Source: Sva-07 sp942492715
Lineage (GTDB): Bacteria > Actinomycetota > Acidimicrobiia > Acidimicrobiales > Ilumatobacteraceae
Reading direction: 5' to 3'
Length of the DNA stretch: 64,000 bases
NCBI GenBank assembly: GCA_942492715.1
Contig: CALOFW010000027.1
Span: 1-64,000 of the forward strand
In this document: positions 54,397-63,917 of the stretch, piece after piece
Layout of the letters: each line of letters starts with the position of its first letter
Position numbering within the stretch: the stretch's first letter is position 1
Translations under genes and position numbers: made by a program
Notes under the pieces: generated by a model
Database searches by the model: none
What the model saw: only the letters and a program-made list of their open reading frames with translations
What the model was told of the DNA's origin: nothing

Positions 54397-55929
54397 ATGC
54401 GTCGCTTCGCCCTCGCCGTCACCGCTGCGCTTGCACTCGCCGCGTGTTCGGGCGGCTCCAACGACCCCCCGGTGGTGGCGCGAGACGTCACCGGGATCAC
54501 CGATCCCTCCGATGTGGTGTCGCCCGGTGGCACCACTGCGTCGTCGACGGCGGTGGTCCCACTCGAGTACACGATCGACTGGACGCCACTCAACGACGTG
54601 ATCGACGAGGGGCGGCTGACGGTGCCGGTCGACTACGCCAACCCGCAGGGCGACACGATCGACCTGTACGTCGTGCGCCATCGAGCGTCGGCGGAGACGC
54701 CGGTCGGGCCGCTCCTCGCCAACCGTGGCGGGCCCGGCGCCGAGGGTGCCTCGCTCGCGCTGAACGCGTCGGGGTTCTTCCGACCCGACATCACCGACAA
54801 CTTCGACATCATCGGCTGGGATCCGCGTGGCACGGGGCAGAGCGAGGGCGTGGTCGACTGCATCGACGACGACGAGTACGACCGCTTCTACTCGACGCTC
54901 GACGTCACGCCCGACGACGACGGCGAGCGTCAGGCGCTGATCGACCTCGCCGAGGAGTTCGCCCAACGCTGCATCGACCGGGTCGACGATCTGCAGTACG
55001 TGGGCACCAACAACTCTGCGCGCGACATGGATGCCATCCGCCAGGCGCTCGGCGCCGACCAGGTGAGCTACTTCGGCTTCAGCTACGGGAGCGAACTGGG
55101 TGGCGTGTGGACCACGCTGTATCCCACGAGCGTGCGCGCTGCCGTGTTCGACGGAGCGGTCGATCCGGCGGCCAGCCCGCTCGAGGTGGGTCTCGCGCAG
55201 GGCCGGGGTTTCGAGGCGGCGCTCGACACGTTCCTCGCCCAGTGCAGCGCCGACAGCGCGTGTGCCTTCCACAACGGCGGCGATGCCGAGGGCGCCTTCG
55301 ATCGGCTGATGGAGGCACTCGACGAGTCGCCGCTGCCGTCTGCGGACGGTCGGGTGCCGGTCGATCGTGGCGTCGCCGCGATCGCACTCGCACAGGCGAT
55401 GTACTCCGATTCCTACTGGCCGGCGTTCGAGCGTGCGCTCGAAGACGCGCAGGCCGGTGACGGCGCCGGTCTGCTGCAGTTGCACGACGCGTACTACGGC
55501 CGCCGGGCCGACGGCTCGTACGGCAACCTGATCGAGTCGTTCCAGGCGATCAACTGCGCCGATCAGTCCGAGCGGCCCACGGTGGCGGAGTCCGACGCCG
55601 ACGTCGACGCGGTTCTCGAGGTCGCGCCGCGGATCTTCCCCTACACCACGGGTTCCTATTCCTGCACGTTCTTCCCACCGGCGATCGATCCGCGTCTCGA
55701 GATCACCGGCGCGGGGGCGGGCCCGATCGTGGTGGTCGGCACCACCGGTGACGCCGCCACACCGCTCGACAGCACACGAGCGATGGCCGATGCGCTCGAG
55801 GACGGTCGCCTCGTGGTGGTGGAGGCCAACGAGCACACGGGCTACCGGGGTTCCGACTGCGTACAGGGCATCGTGCACGAGTACCTGCTGCAGTTGGTGG
55901 CGCCCGACGACGGAACGGTCTGCTCGTAG
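54397..55929 (+). CDS. Secreted alpha/beta hydrolase lipoprotein (tripeptidyl aminopeptidase-like)
   Basis: The signal peptide ends in a lipobox LAAC (cysteine near residue 20). Alpha/beta hydrolase features of the actinobacterial TAP family follow: NRGGPGAEG (oxyanion loop), GWDPRGTGQSEG, FGFSYGSELGG with the nucleophile serine, and a C-terminal TAP-like domain with GTTGDAATPLD (aspartate) and NEHTGY (histidine). It would cleave short peptides outside the membrane. Confidence 0.87.
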   Translation: MRRFALAVTAALALAACSGGSNDPPVVARDVTGITDPSDVVSPGGTTASSTAVVPLEYTIDWTPLNDVIDEGRLTVPVDYANPQGDTIDLYVVRHRASAETPVGPLLANRGGPGAEGASLALNASGFFRPDITDNFDIIGWDPRGTGQSEGVVDCIDDDEYDRFYSTLDVTPDDDGERQALIDLAEEFAQRCIDRVDDLQYVGTNNSARDMDAIRQALGADQVSYFGFSYGSELGGVWTTLYPTSVRAAVFDGAVDPAASPLEVGLAQGRGFEAALDTFLAQCSADSACAFHNGGDAEGAFDRLMEALDESPLPSADGRVPVDRGVAAIALAQAMYSDSYWPAFERALEDAQAGDGAGLLQLHDAYYGRRADGSYGNLIESFQAINCADQSERPTVAESDADVDAVLEVAPRIFPYTTGSYSCTFFPPAIDPRLEITGAGAGPIVVVGTTGDAATPLDSTRAMADALEDGRLVVVEANEHTGYRGSDCVQGIVHEYLLQLVAPDDGTVCS

Positions 55930-55963
55930 CCGACCCGACCGTTCACCGCTAGCCTCCACCAAC

Positions 55964-56051
55964 GGAAGGCTGCCAGAGCGGACGAATGGGACAGTCTCGA
56001 AAACTGTTGAGGTCCTTCGGGCCTCCGTGGGTTCGAATCCCACGCCTTCCG
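55964..56051 (+). tRNA. tRNA-Ser(CGA)
   Basis: ggaaggc pairs with gccttcc; anticodon loop CTCGAAA has CGA; the T-loop is ggttcgaatcc. A long variable arm is present and CCA is encoded at 56052-56054. Confidence 0.96.
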
Positions 56052-56070
56052 CCACCCGATGCGGACCGTG

Positions 56071-56110
56071 GTGAGCGATGCGACCGGTACTCGTTCACAT
56101 CGCTCATCAC
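56071..56110. repeat. REP-like palindromic element beside tRNA-Ser(CGA)
   Basis: The 40-bp element starts gtgagcgatg and ends catcgctcatcac, near-perfect inverted ends. It shares gaccggta and the gctcatc end with the elements at 30582 and 30644. Confidence 0.6.
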
Positions 56111-56243
56111 GAAGTCCGCCTGGTGAACGGGCCGGCCGATCGACGACGATCTCCTCCCCGCCGGCCGGCGGTGCGGCTCGAGCGGAACCGCCATCTCTGA
56201 TCCCTGATCCCGGCGCTTCGCCCGTTGCCGGGTCAGAAAACCC

Positions 56244-56270
56244 TCAAGAAGCAGCCCGGATTGCCGATAG
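56244..56270 (+). promoter_or_regulatory. Sigma-28 (FliA/WhiG)-type promoter for the roadblock/GTPase operon
   Basis: TCAAGAAG (56244-56251), 11 bases, GCCGATAG (56263-56270). The ATG at 56280 follows 9 bases later, again suggesting a leaderless or very short leader. Confidence 0.6.
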
Positions 56271-56279
56271 TGCATTCGT

Positions 56280-56771
56280 ATGGAAAAGGTCAAGGCAGTC
56301 GTCGACGGGGCACCGAGGCCCGCGAGCGGGCTCGTTCCGCCGCGACCGCCGGTGCCCGCGGGTGGTTGGACCGCCTCGGCGACGCCGCCTTCCGCACCGA
56401 TCGCTCCAGCGACGCCGGTCGACCCTGCAACGGTCCTCGACGAACTCGCCGAGGAGATCGACGGGGTCAGGGGAGCGATCCTGGCATCGGTCGACGGCTT
56501 CGGGCTCGCCAGGAGTACGTCGATGAACAACGAGCCCTCGCACCCCGCGATGCTCGCGGCGGCCGTGGGCCTCGCTCATCAGCTCGTGGCGATCGGTGGC
56601 GGCGAACAGCTGCGCCAACTCGTCGTCGACCACGATGGCGGCCTGCTCCTCGTGTGGCCGATCGGTGCCCAACGGGTGCTCGCCGTGCTCGCCTCGCCCG
56701 TCGTCGAGCAGCGCCGCTTGCGGGCGCTCGTTCAGCGCCGCGCGCCGATGCTCGCCGGGGTGTCGGCGTGA
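56280..56771 (+). CDS. Roadblock/LC7-domain protein (MglB/CvnB-like)
   Basis: After a proline-rich N-terminus of about 50 residues, the rest (VLDELAEEIDGVRGAILASV onward to VQRRAPMLAGV) fits a roadblock/LC7 domain. Such proteins act as GAPs or scaffolds of MglA-type GTPases (MglB) or belong to Streptomyces conservons (CvnB). The gene overlaps the GTPase gene by GTGA, as expected for such pairs. It is 163 residues. Confidence 0.8.
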   Translation: MEKVKAVVDGAPRPASGLVPPRPPVPAGGWTASATPPSAPIAPATPVDPATVLDELAEEIDGVRGAILASVDGFGLARSTSMNNEPSHPAMLAAAVGLAHQLVAIGGGEQLRQLVVDHDGGLLLVWPIGAQRVLAVLASPVVEQRRLRALVQRRAPMLAGVSA

Positions 56772-57316
56772 GTCACACGTTCAAGATCCTCGTCACCGGA
56801 CCGTTCGCGGCCGGCAAGACCTCGATGATCCAGTCGGTCTCGCAGACCCAGGTGATCTCGACCGACGTCGTCACGAGTGGTGACGAGTCGGACGTCAAAT
56901 CGCACACCACCGTCGCGATGGACTTCGGCACCTACCAGCTCGAGGACGACGACACGAGACTGCTGCTCTTCGGTACGCCGGGCCAGGCCCGCTTCCGGTT
57001 CATGACCAACATTCTCAAGGGCGACGTCGATGTCGTCGCGTTCGTGATCGACGCCGAGGCGACCGAGACCCATGCCGCAGCCGGCGTGGAACTCCGGGCG
57101 CTGTTGCGCGATCTTCGGGTTCCGGCGGTCGTCGCCGTGAACCGCTGTGACGACATGTCGGTGGCGCGCCGTCTCGCACGCTCGCTCGGTGCGCTCGACG
57201 GCGAAGCCGTCGTGCCGTGCCAACTGATCGACCCCGACTCCGGCCGGGAGGTCGTGGTCGAAATCCTCCTGACGCTCCTCGCGTCCATGGAGTCAACAAA
57301 GGCAGAGGTGGCCTGA
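56768..57316 (+). CDS. Small Ras-like GTPase (CvnD/MglA-type)
   Basis: The 182-residue GTPase has the P-loop GPFAAGKTS (G11-S19), a switch region TTVAMDFGTYQL, then FGTPGQARFRF (G3, with the PGQ of MglA/CvnD), and NRCDD (G4). The sequence is closest to the CvnD GTPase of actinobacterial conservons. The other conservon genes (a histidine kinase and DUF742 gene) are missing. In Myxococcus the MglA-MglB pair sets the pole where type IV pili are active. Confidence 0.88.
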   Translation: MSHTFKILVTGPFAAGKTSMIQSVSQTQVISTDVVTSGDESDVKSHTTVAMDFGTYQLEDDDTRLLLFGTPGQARFRFMTNILKGDVDVVAFVIDAEATETHAAAGVELRALLRDLRVPAVVAVNRCDDMSVARRLARSLGALDGEAVVPCQLIDPDSGREVVVEILLTLLASMESTKAEVA

Positions 57317-58886
57317 TGATGCACAACACAGGAATCAAGTCCGGTTCGACGGACATCGCGACGGGAGCACTGTCGGTCACTGGACCACAGCCGGCGTGGA
57401 TGACACTCGACGAGGCTCGCGAACGCGCCTTCACCGGCGAGGTCGTCTTCGAGGTCGACCCCGAGGTGCTCGCGTACCTCGACAACGGCGTCGTGTACTA
57501 CGCCGAGCGGGCGTCCGACACCCCCTTGGGGCGGCGGCTGCTCGAAGCGGGTGTGGTCGACACCGGCCAGCTGGAACGCGGCACCGTGCGCGTCGGCGAC
57601 GTCGAGCATCTCGGACGCCTGTTCGACCGTGACGCGTCCGTCGATCGTGACGCCGTGCTCGTCGTCACCGAGACGGCGACCGAGGCACTGATCGCCGATC
57701 TCGCCAATCAGGCCGTCACCACGGTGCGCGTGACCGCCTACCGTCACCACCCCTCCGGTGTGCACCGCTGGTTCGTTGCGCAACTCGACACCGTCGCGGC
57801 GACCGGCACGATGGCATCGGTGCCGCAGATCGAGACGGTGACCGTCGATGAGCTGCCGGAGCTGGATCTCGCCGCCGACGAACTCACGATCGAATGGGAC
57901 GAGTTCGACGACGGTCCGACCGACGTCGCGACGCTGCCTGAGGTCGATGAGTTCGAGCTGGCCATGTTCGACCCGTTCCGTGAGGGAGTGGAGACCGAGA
58001 CCGGCAATGGTTCCGACCGTGAGGTGGAGACCGCCTCCGTCGAGTTCGCCGACCCCTCGGTGGTGGACTCGATCGACGTCGAGGTTGTCGACGCCGAAGC
58101 GTCCGAAGGCGCCGATCCGGAGGCTGACGACGAGCAAGCCGACGCGTTCGTCCTCGTCGGCGAGCCCGACGGTGAGTCCGTCGACGTCGTGCCGGTCGAC
58201 GTCGTGCCGGTCGACGACGACGGCGCCGACTTCCAGTTCGAGGTCACGTGGCCCGACGGCACCGAAGAGCTGGTGGCTGCGCCGACCGATGTCGCCGCCT
58301 CACCCGAGGGCGTCGACACATCGAGCGACGCGCCGGCATTCGTCGAGACCGACGACGGTGAGCTGCAGTTCGAGATCCCGCCCCTGGAGCTGAGCGACGA
58401 CGAGGCTGCGGCCGACGAGGTACCCGACGATGTCGCGTCCGCCGTCCGGCGAGCGATCGCCGCCATCGAGTCGGCAGCGGGCGCGCCGGTGCTCGCGACG
58501 GTCGACACGCCTGAGGCGACCGTCGACGCAGCGCCGGTCGAGTCCGCCGGCGTGCCTGCAGCGGCGGAGATCACCACGCAGTTCGCCGCCGTCGAGGGCG
58601 AGGCCGCTCCGCAGGGCTTCGCCGGGTTCGCGCCGCCGACGATGGACATGCGGGCCGAGGTGATGTACGCCAAGATGGAAGAGGAGGCGATGGCGGAGGA
58701 GGCGATGGCCGAGTCGCCGTTCGACGCTCCTCCCGACGCGGTCGGCGACCAGGCGTACTCAGAGCCGATGCAGCCATCGCACGGAGTCGCCTCGGTCGTG
58801 TTCCTCGACGAGGAGCCCGAGTCGGAGCCGGCCGACGAGCGCAGCTCGGCACTGCGCCGCCTGATCGGCAGCCTGCGCCGCAAGGA

Positions 58887-58893
<7 letters not shown>
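57316..58893 (+). CDS. DUF4388/PATAN-like protein with long acidic region
   Basis: Residues about 30-150 (TGEVVFEVDPEVLAYLDNGV, then ASDTPLGRRLLEAGVVDTGQL) resemble DUF4388/PATAN domains, which are linked to polarity and motility control. A very acidic, low-complexity central part (Asp/Glu/Val/Ala) and a basic C-terminus (ALRRLIGSLRRKDH) complete the 525 residues. The ATG overlaps the GTPase stop (TGATG). I infer an effector or scaffold of the GTPase. It overlaps the end of tadA by 7 bp. Confidence 0.6.
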
Positions 58894-59375
<482 letters not shown>

Positions 59376-59377
59376 GG

Positions 59378-59462
59378 CGGAGGGAGTGGGATTCGAACCC
59401 ACGGAAGGTTGCCCTTCACACGCTTTCCAAGCGTGCCGATTCGGCCGCTCTCGCATCCCTCC
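59378..59462 (-). tRNA. tRNA-Ser(GGA)
   Basis: Reverse strand: ggaggga at the 5' end pairs with tccctcc, anticodon loop TTGGAAA with GGA, T-loop ggttcgaatcc. The encoded CCA (59377-59375) overlaps the tadA start codon by one base. Confidence 0.95.
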
Positions 59463-59587
59463 TCGAATCCCGCCGCCACCGGGTGGCGACGGAACCGCCT
59501 GCGCAGGCTAGCTGGCGAGCGGGCCAACCCCATCGGGTGATCGCCGACGGAAGCGATAAGGTGGAGCACGGCGGTTCGCCGTCGAGT

Positions 59588-59699
59588 GAGGTGACGACCG
59601 GGTCCTGTGCAATGGACGCCCGTGAACCAGGTCAGGACCGGAAGGTAGCAGCCTTCATCGGCATCGTCCGTGTGCCGCAGATCGCCTGGTCGTCACCTC
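59588..59699 (+). ncRNA. ffs: Signal recognition particle RNA (small bacterial type)
   Basis: The conserved apical motif is visible at about 59630: ccaggtcaggaccggaaggt followed by agcagcc, with the asymmetric loop and GGAA tetraloop. gaggtgacgac at the 5' end pairs with gtcgtcacctc at the 3' end. The RNA binds Ffh to target membrane proteins. Ends may be off by several bases. Confidence 0.92.
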
Positions 59700-59710
59700 A
59701 GTCGACGGTG

Positions 59711-59741
59711 GTTACATCTGGGGTCAGACCCCAGATGTAAC
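59711..59741. repeat. Perfect 15-bp palindrome, probable terminator or REP-type element
   Basis: gttacatctggggtc, one base, then gaccccagatgtaac: 15-bp arms without mismatch. It lies between the SRP RNA and the convergent exonuclease gene, so it can terminate both. Confidence 0.8.
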
Positions 59742-59758
59742 ACCCGCTGCTCGATCGT

Positions 59759-60625
59759 CTACGGGGCCAGGCGCTTGGCGAAGGCCTCCAGTTCGGGGGC
59801 GCCGATCTCGGCCGCGACCGCAGCGAGTTCCTCGGTCGGGCCGCCCCAGCGCCACTCGTCCACCGTGCCGACGTCGATGTCGGTGGCCACCGTGGCGATC
59901 TCGCGGAACAGCACAGCGTCGGCGAACTGTGCCTGGAGCGTCGCCGAGAGTTTGGCGGCGCCGCGCAGGCCGGTGACGTCCCACTGACCCGCCGCTGCCG
60001 GGATCTGCTCGAGGTGGCCATAGCGCGCCAGCACGAGCCCGGCACTCTTCGCCCCCCACCCCGGGAGACCCGGGAATCCATCCGCCGTGTCGCCGACGAG
60101 CCCCAGGTAGTCCGGGATCGACTCGGGCCCCACCCCGAACTTGGCGCGAACGGCGTCGGCATCGATGATCTCCCGCTTGCGCCGGTCGAACTGCACGACG
60201 CGGTCGCCTCGCACGCACTGCCCGAGATCCTTGTCGGGTGTGACGATCAGTACCTGCGTCACCCGTTCGTCGGCATCGGCAACGGCGGCCGCCGCGCCGA
60301 GCGCGTCGTCGGCCTCGTACTCCACCATCGGCCACACCGTGAACCCAGCTGCGACCAGGGCCCGCTCCATCACCGGGATCTGCCGGAGAATCGCCGGATC
60401 CATCCCGTCCGAGGTCTTGTAGCCGGCCCACAGTTCGTTGCGGAAGCTCTCGATCGTGTGATCGGAGGCGACGCCGATGTGGGTGGCGCCGTCCTCGATC
60501 AACGCGAGTGTCGAAGCCACCACGCCAGCGGCCCCGGCGAACGGGCCGCTGTCGGCGTGGCGCGACGCCGACCCGAAGTGCTGACGGAACAGCTCGTAGG
60601 TGCCGTCGACGAGATGCACGCGCAT
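59759..60625 (-). CDS. 5'-3' exonuclease (Pol I N-terminal domain-like)
   Basis: The 288-residue protein corresponds to the 5'-nuclease domain of DNA polymerase I as a stand-alone protein. Visible metal and core residues: MRVHLVDGTYELFR, EYEADDALG, TPDKDLGQCV, GLVGDTADGFPGLPGWGAKSA (helix-hairpin-helix). It removes flaps or RNA primers. A TAACGT box 7 bases upstream of the start fits a leaderless transcript. Confidence 0.88.
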   Translation of the reverse strand: MRVHLVDGTYELFRQHFGSASRHADSGPFAGAAGVVASTLALIEDGATHIGVASDHTIESFRNELWAGYKTSDGMDPAILRQIPVMERALVAAGFTVWPMVEYEADDALGAAAAVADADERVTQVLIVTPDKDLGQCVRGDRVVQFDRRKREIIDADAVRAKFGVGPESIPDYLGLVGDTADGFPGLPGWGAKSAGLVLARYGHLEQIPAAAGQWDVTGLRGAAKLSATLQAQFADAVLFREIATVATDIDVGTVDEWRWGGPTEELAAVAAEIGAPELEAFAKRLAP

Positions 60626-60695
60626 GGACGGGACGTTACGTCGCCGGCCGCACAGGGCTGTGCACGGACTCTGTCAACTCCGCCTCAGCGAACTC

Positions 60696-60723
60696 TCAAG
60701 ATCCGCAGAGGGGCTGCCGATAG
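60696..60723 (+). promoter_or_regulatory. Sigma-28 (FliA/WhiG)-type promoter for the coiled-coil/pilB operon
   Basis: TCAAGATC (60696-60703), 12 bases, GCCGATAG (60716-60723). Unlike the other three sites the leader is about 45 bases and gaagga precedes the ATG at 60777. Confidence 0.6.
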
Positions 60724-60776
60724 AGACCTGGAACCCAACGCCAGGCAGCTGGCGACCCGAACCCGAAGGACCACGT

Positions 60777-62093
60777 ATGACCGATCAGCTCGAAGCACTC
60801 CGCTCCAGCATCGTCGCGGCCGTGCAGCAGGAGTTGACCCGCTACAACGAGGTGGTCTCCGGCGAGATCCAGCGGTTGCGGGCCGAACTCGCCTCCGAGC
60901 GCGCCGCCCGAGCACACACCGAGGAACAGCTGATGACGCTGATGCCGGCGGTCGAGCGCTCGCAGGCGTCGTACCAGCACGAGATCCAACGGGCGCTCGA
61001 CGCCCGCCTGGCAGAACACACCATGGCTGCCAAGCGTCGCCAGGACGAAGTCGATGCCCGGATCGGTCGCATCGTCGACGAGACCAACATCGGGCTGACG
61101 GCGGCGGTCGCCTCCGCGGCCCAACCGATCGTCAAGCAGCTCGAGAACCGACAGGATCAGTTCGAAGCCGATCTGGCGAACGTGGACCGCAGCGTCCGCA
61201 AGTTCGACGACCAGGCCGCGAAGATGGTCCAGCACTTCAACCTGATCACCGAGGCCACCGAGGCGCGGATGGACGAGGTGTCGGCACAGGTGGCGGCCGA
61301 GATCGACAGTCGACTCGCAGTGCTCGCGACCCGCCTCGACGAGGTGTCGGCACAGGCCGCTCGTCAGCAGTCCGAGGTCGCCAACGTGGTGGCCAGCAGA
61401 GTCGAGCAGGCCGAGTCACGCATCAACGAACGGCTGCTCACCGCCGAAGCCCGCATCAACGAGACCCTCGGACAGCGGATCGCCGACAACGACGCCTACG
61501 TCGGTCGTGTCAGCGCCGGCCTCGACGACGCGGTCACCATGCTCAACGACCGCATCGCCGGAAGCGAATCTCGCTTCGCCGACGTCGACGCCGCACTGGC
61601 AGCGATGAGCGCGAAGTTCGCCAGCATCGACGTCGATGCCATCGACGAGATGAAGGACCGCATGACCGGTGTGGCCGGTCAGGTCGAGCTGATCCGCATC
61701 GAGAACGAGCGGTTCCAGGAGTCGATGGGCGACTCGGTGGACAAGACCAACCTGCGCCTCGTGGAGTTGGAGACGCAGATGCAGGAACAGCATCTCGACG
61801 TCGAGACCGCGGTGCAGCTCGAACGTCTCGAAGAGGTCGAGCGAGCGTTGATCGCCCTCGATCCGAACCAGTTCGTCCGCAAGGGCGACACCGGCGGCCC
61901 CGTGGCATCGACGCCGACCGATGATGCCGAACTCACGGCTGGGAGCGCCGACGCCGACGAGGCCGTGCAGCGGGCCCTTGCGGCAATGGGCCGCCCAGGA
62001 ACGTCGTCACCATCTTCGGAAGGCACACCCCCGCCATCCGCTCCGCTGTCCGCCCCGACGCCGTTCAGCCCTCCCGTGAACGCGCAGCACTGA
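60777..62093 (+). CDS. Long coiled-coil protein encoded before pilB
   Basis: The 438-residue protein is nearly all alpha-helical with heptad-like spacing (LRAELASERAARAHTEEQLM, and repeated RLDEVSAQ, ADVDAAL segments) from residue 1 to about 365, followed by a Ser/Pro-rich tail. No membrane segment or enzyme motif. It is 16 bp before pilB and shares its promoter, so a structural or localising role at the pilus base is plausible (inference). Confidence 0.75.
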   Translation: MTDQLEALRSSIVAAVQQELTRYNEVVSGEIQRLRAELASERAARAHTEEQLMTLMPAVERSQASYQHEIQRALDARLAEHTMAAKRRQDEVDARIGRIVDETNIGLTAAVASAAQPIVKQLENRQDQFEADLANVDRSVRKFDDQAAKMVQHFNLITEATEARMDEVSAQVAAEIDSRLAVLATRLDEVSAQAARQQSEVANVVASRVEQAESRINERLLTAEARINETLGQRIADNDAYVGRVSAGLDDAVTMLNDRIAGSESRFADVDAALAAMSAKFASIDVDAIDEMKDRMTGVAGQVELIRIENERFQESMGDSVDKTNLRLVELETQMQEQHLDVETAVQLERLEEVERALIALDPNQFVRKGDTGGPVASTPTDDAELTAGSADADEAVQRALAAMGRPGTSSPSSEGTPPPSAPLSAPTPFSPPVNAQH

Positions 62094-62109
62094 ATCGAAG
62101 GATCGACTG

Positions 62110-63894
62110 ATGGCACTTCGCAAACCACGTCCCGACGACATCGCTGCCTCTGGCGGATCCAATGGAGGCACCGCCACGGCGCTCGCCGAGCCGCCCGTGG
62201 CCGGCCCGTCCTCCGACGAGTGCGCTGCTGTCGGTCAGGCGCTCGTCCAGGCCGGCCAGATCCAGCCGGACAGGCTCGCACTTGCACTCGAGGAGGCGAA
62301 CGGCGATCTGCTCAAGCTCGTCTCCAAGCTCCTCAGCAACTACGGCGTGGCCCGCAACGACCTCTCACAGGTGGTCGCCACGGTCTGTCAGGTGCCGCTG
62401 GCCGACTCCTCGCTCGTCGAGCTCGACGAGGAGATCGTCACCCGGTTCCCCGAGGATGTTGCCCGCGCCCACAAGGTGATGCCGATCGCCGACGAGAACG
62501 GGCTGATCGTGCTGTACGCGGCCGACCCCTCGCCGTGGCGGCGCCAAGAGGTCGAGTCGGCCACGGGGCAGCGCTTCGCCTGGAAGGCGTCCGACGAGAA
62601 GACGGTCACGTCGTTCATCGAGCAGATGTACCGCTCGACGTCCGACGTCAACCACATCGTCGCGGCGTTCGCCGCCGAGGACGAGCAGCGGCAGGTCGCC
62701 GACACGATCGCCGAGGTCAACCTCGACGACCAGGCGCCCGTGGTGCAGCTCGTCGGCAAGATCGTCGGCCAGGCCCTGCGCGACCGCAGCTCGGACATCC
62801 ACATCGAACCGCTCGACGACCGGTTGCGCATCCGCTTCCGCGTCGACGGCCACCTCATCGAGGCCTTCTCGTTGCCGCTGTCGGCGCACAACGCACTGAT
62901 CAGCCGTCTGAAGATCATGTCGGAGATGAACATCGTCGAGAAGCGGGCACCACAGGACGGTCAGTTCTCCACGAAGGTCGACGGCCGCCCGATCGACGTA
63001 CGCGTGTCGTCGGTGGCCACCGTGTTCGGCGAGAAGATCGTCATGCGTCTGCTCGACAAGTCGAAGTCGATGGTCAGCCTGGGCCAGCTCGGCATGCCGG
63101 CAGAGACCTACAAGACCTATTCCAAGCTGGTGCATGCACCGTTCGGCATGGTCATCTGTGCGGGCCCGACGGGCGCCGGCAAGACGACCACCCTGTACGC
63201 CACGTTGCTCGAGATCAACTCGACCGGCAAGAACGTGACCACCGTGGAGGACCCGGTGGAGTACGTGTTCCCCGGCATCAACCAGGTGCAGACCAACACC
63301 AAGGCGGGTCTCACGTTCGCCACCGGCCTCAAGGCCCTCCTGCGACAGGACCCCGACACGATCCTCGTCGGTGAGATCCGCGACGCCGACACGGCACGCA
63401 TCGCCATCCAGTCGGCGCTCACCGGCCACTTCGTGCTCTCGTCGCTGCACGGCACCGACGCCGTGGCTGCCCTGCACCGCTTGCTCGACATGGGCATCGA
63501 GGCCTTTCTCGTTGCGTCAGCAATCGTCGGCGTCGTCTCCCAGCGTCTCTTGCGCAAGATGTGCGAGAACTGCAAGGAGCCGTACACGCCCGGAGCGGAG
63601 GAACTCGCCGTGTTCCGCCAGCACTCCGGCGGCAGCGACAAGACCGTGTTCTACCAGGGCAAGGGCTGCAGCTACTGCTCCAACACCGGTTACCGAGACC
63701 GCATCGGCGTGTACGAACTGCTCCGCATCACCCCGGAGATCCGCCGCCTGATCGTCGGTTGGGCGACCACGGAGGAGCTGCGGCGTCTGGCAGTTGCTCA
63801 AGGTATGCGCACGATGCTCCGAGAAGCAATGCAGATGGTCGAAGACGACGTCACGACCGTCCCCGAAGTCGTCCGAACCCTGTTTGCCCACTGA
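62110..63894 (+). CDS. pilB: Type IV pilus assembly ATPase PilB
   Basis: The hexameric secretion ATPase powers pilus extension. The 594-residue protein has an N-terminal GspE_N/MshEN-like domain (residues about 30-170, a GQALVQAGQIQPDRLALALE segment that may bind c-di-GMP but lacks the first conserved arginine), Walker A GPTGAGKTT (352-360), Asp box/Walker B LLRQDPDTILVGEIRDADTA, a His box (GHFVLSSLHG) and a C-terminal tetracysteine zinc motif (CENC, CSYC). The gene is followed by pilC. Confidence 0.93.
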   Translation: MALRKPRPDDIAASGGSNGGTATALAEPPVAGPSSDECAAVGQALVQAGQIQPDRLALALEEANGDLLKLVSKLLSNYGVARNDLSQVVATVCQVPLADSSLVELDEEIVTRFPEDVARAHKVMPIADENGLIVLYAADPSPWRRQEVESATGQRFAWKASDEKTVTSFIEQMYRSTSDVNHIVAAFAAEDEQRQVADTIAEVNLDDQAPVVQLVGKIVGQALRDRSSDIHIEPLDDRLRIRFRVDGHLIEAFSLPLSAHNALISRLKIMSEMNIVEKRAPQDGQFSTKVDGRPIDVRVSSVATVFGEKIVMRLLDKSKSMVSLGQLGMPAETYKTYSKLVHAPFGMVICAGPTGAGKTTTLYATLLEINSTGKNVTTVEDPVEYVFPGINQVQTNTKAGLTFATGLKALLRQDPDTILVGEIRDADTARIAIQSALTGHFVLSSLHGTDAVAALHRLLDMGIEAFLVASAIVGVVSQRLLRKMCENCKEPYTPGAEELAVFRQHSGGSDKTVFYQGKGCSYCSNTGYRDRIGVYELLRITPEIRRLIVGWATTEELRRLAVAQGMRTMLREAMQMVEDDVTTVPEVVRTLFAH

Positions 63895-63917
63895 ACACGA
63901 GAGACACGGAGCAGATC

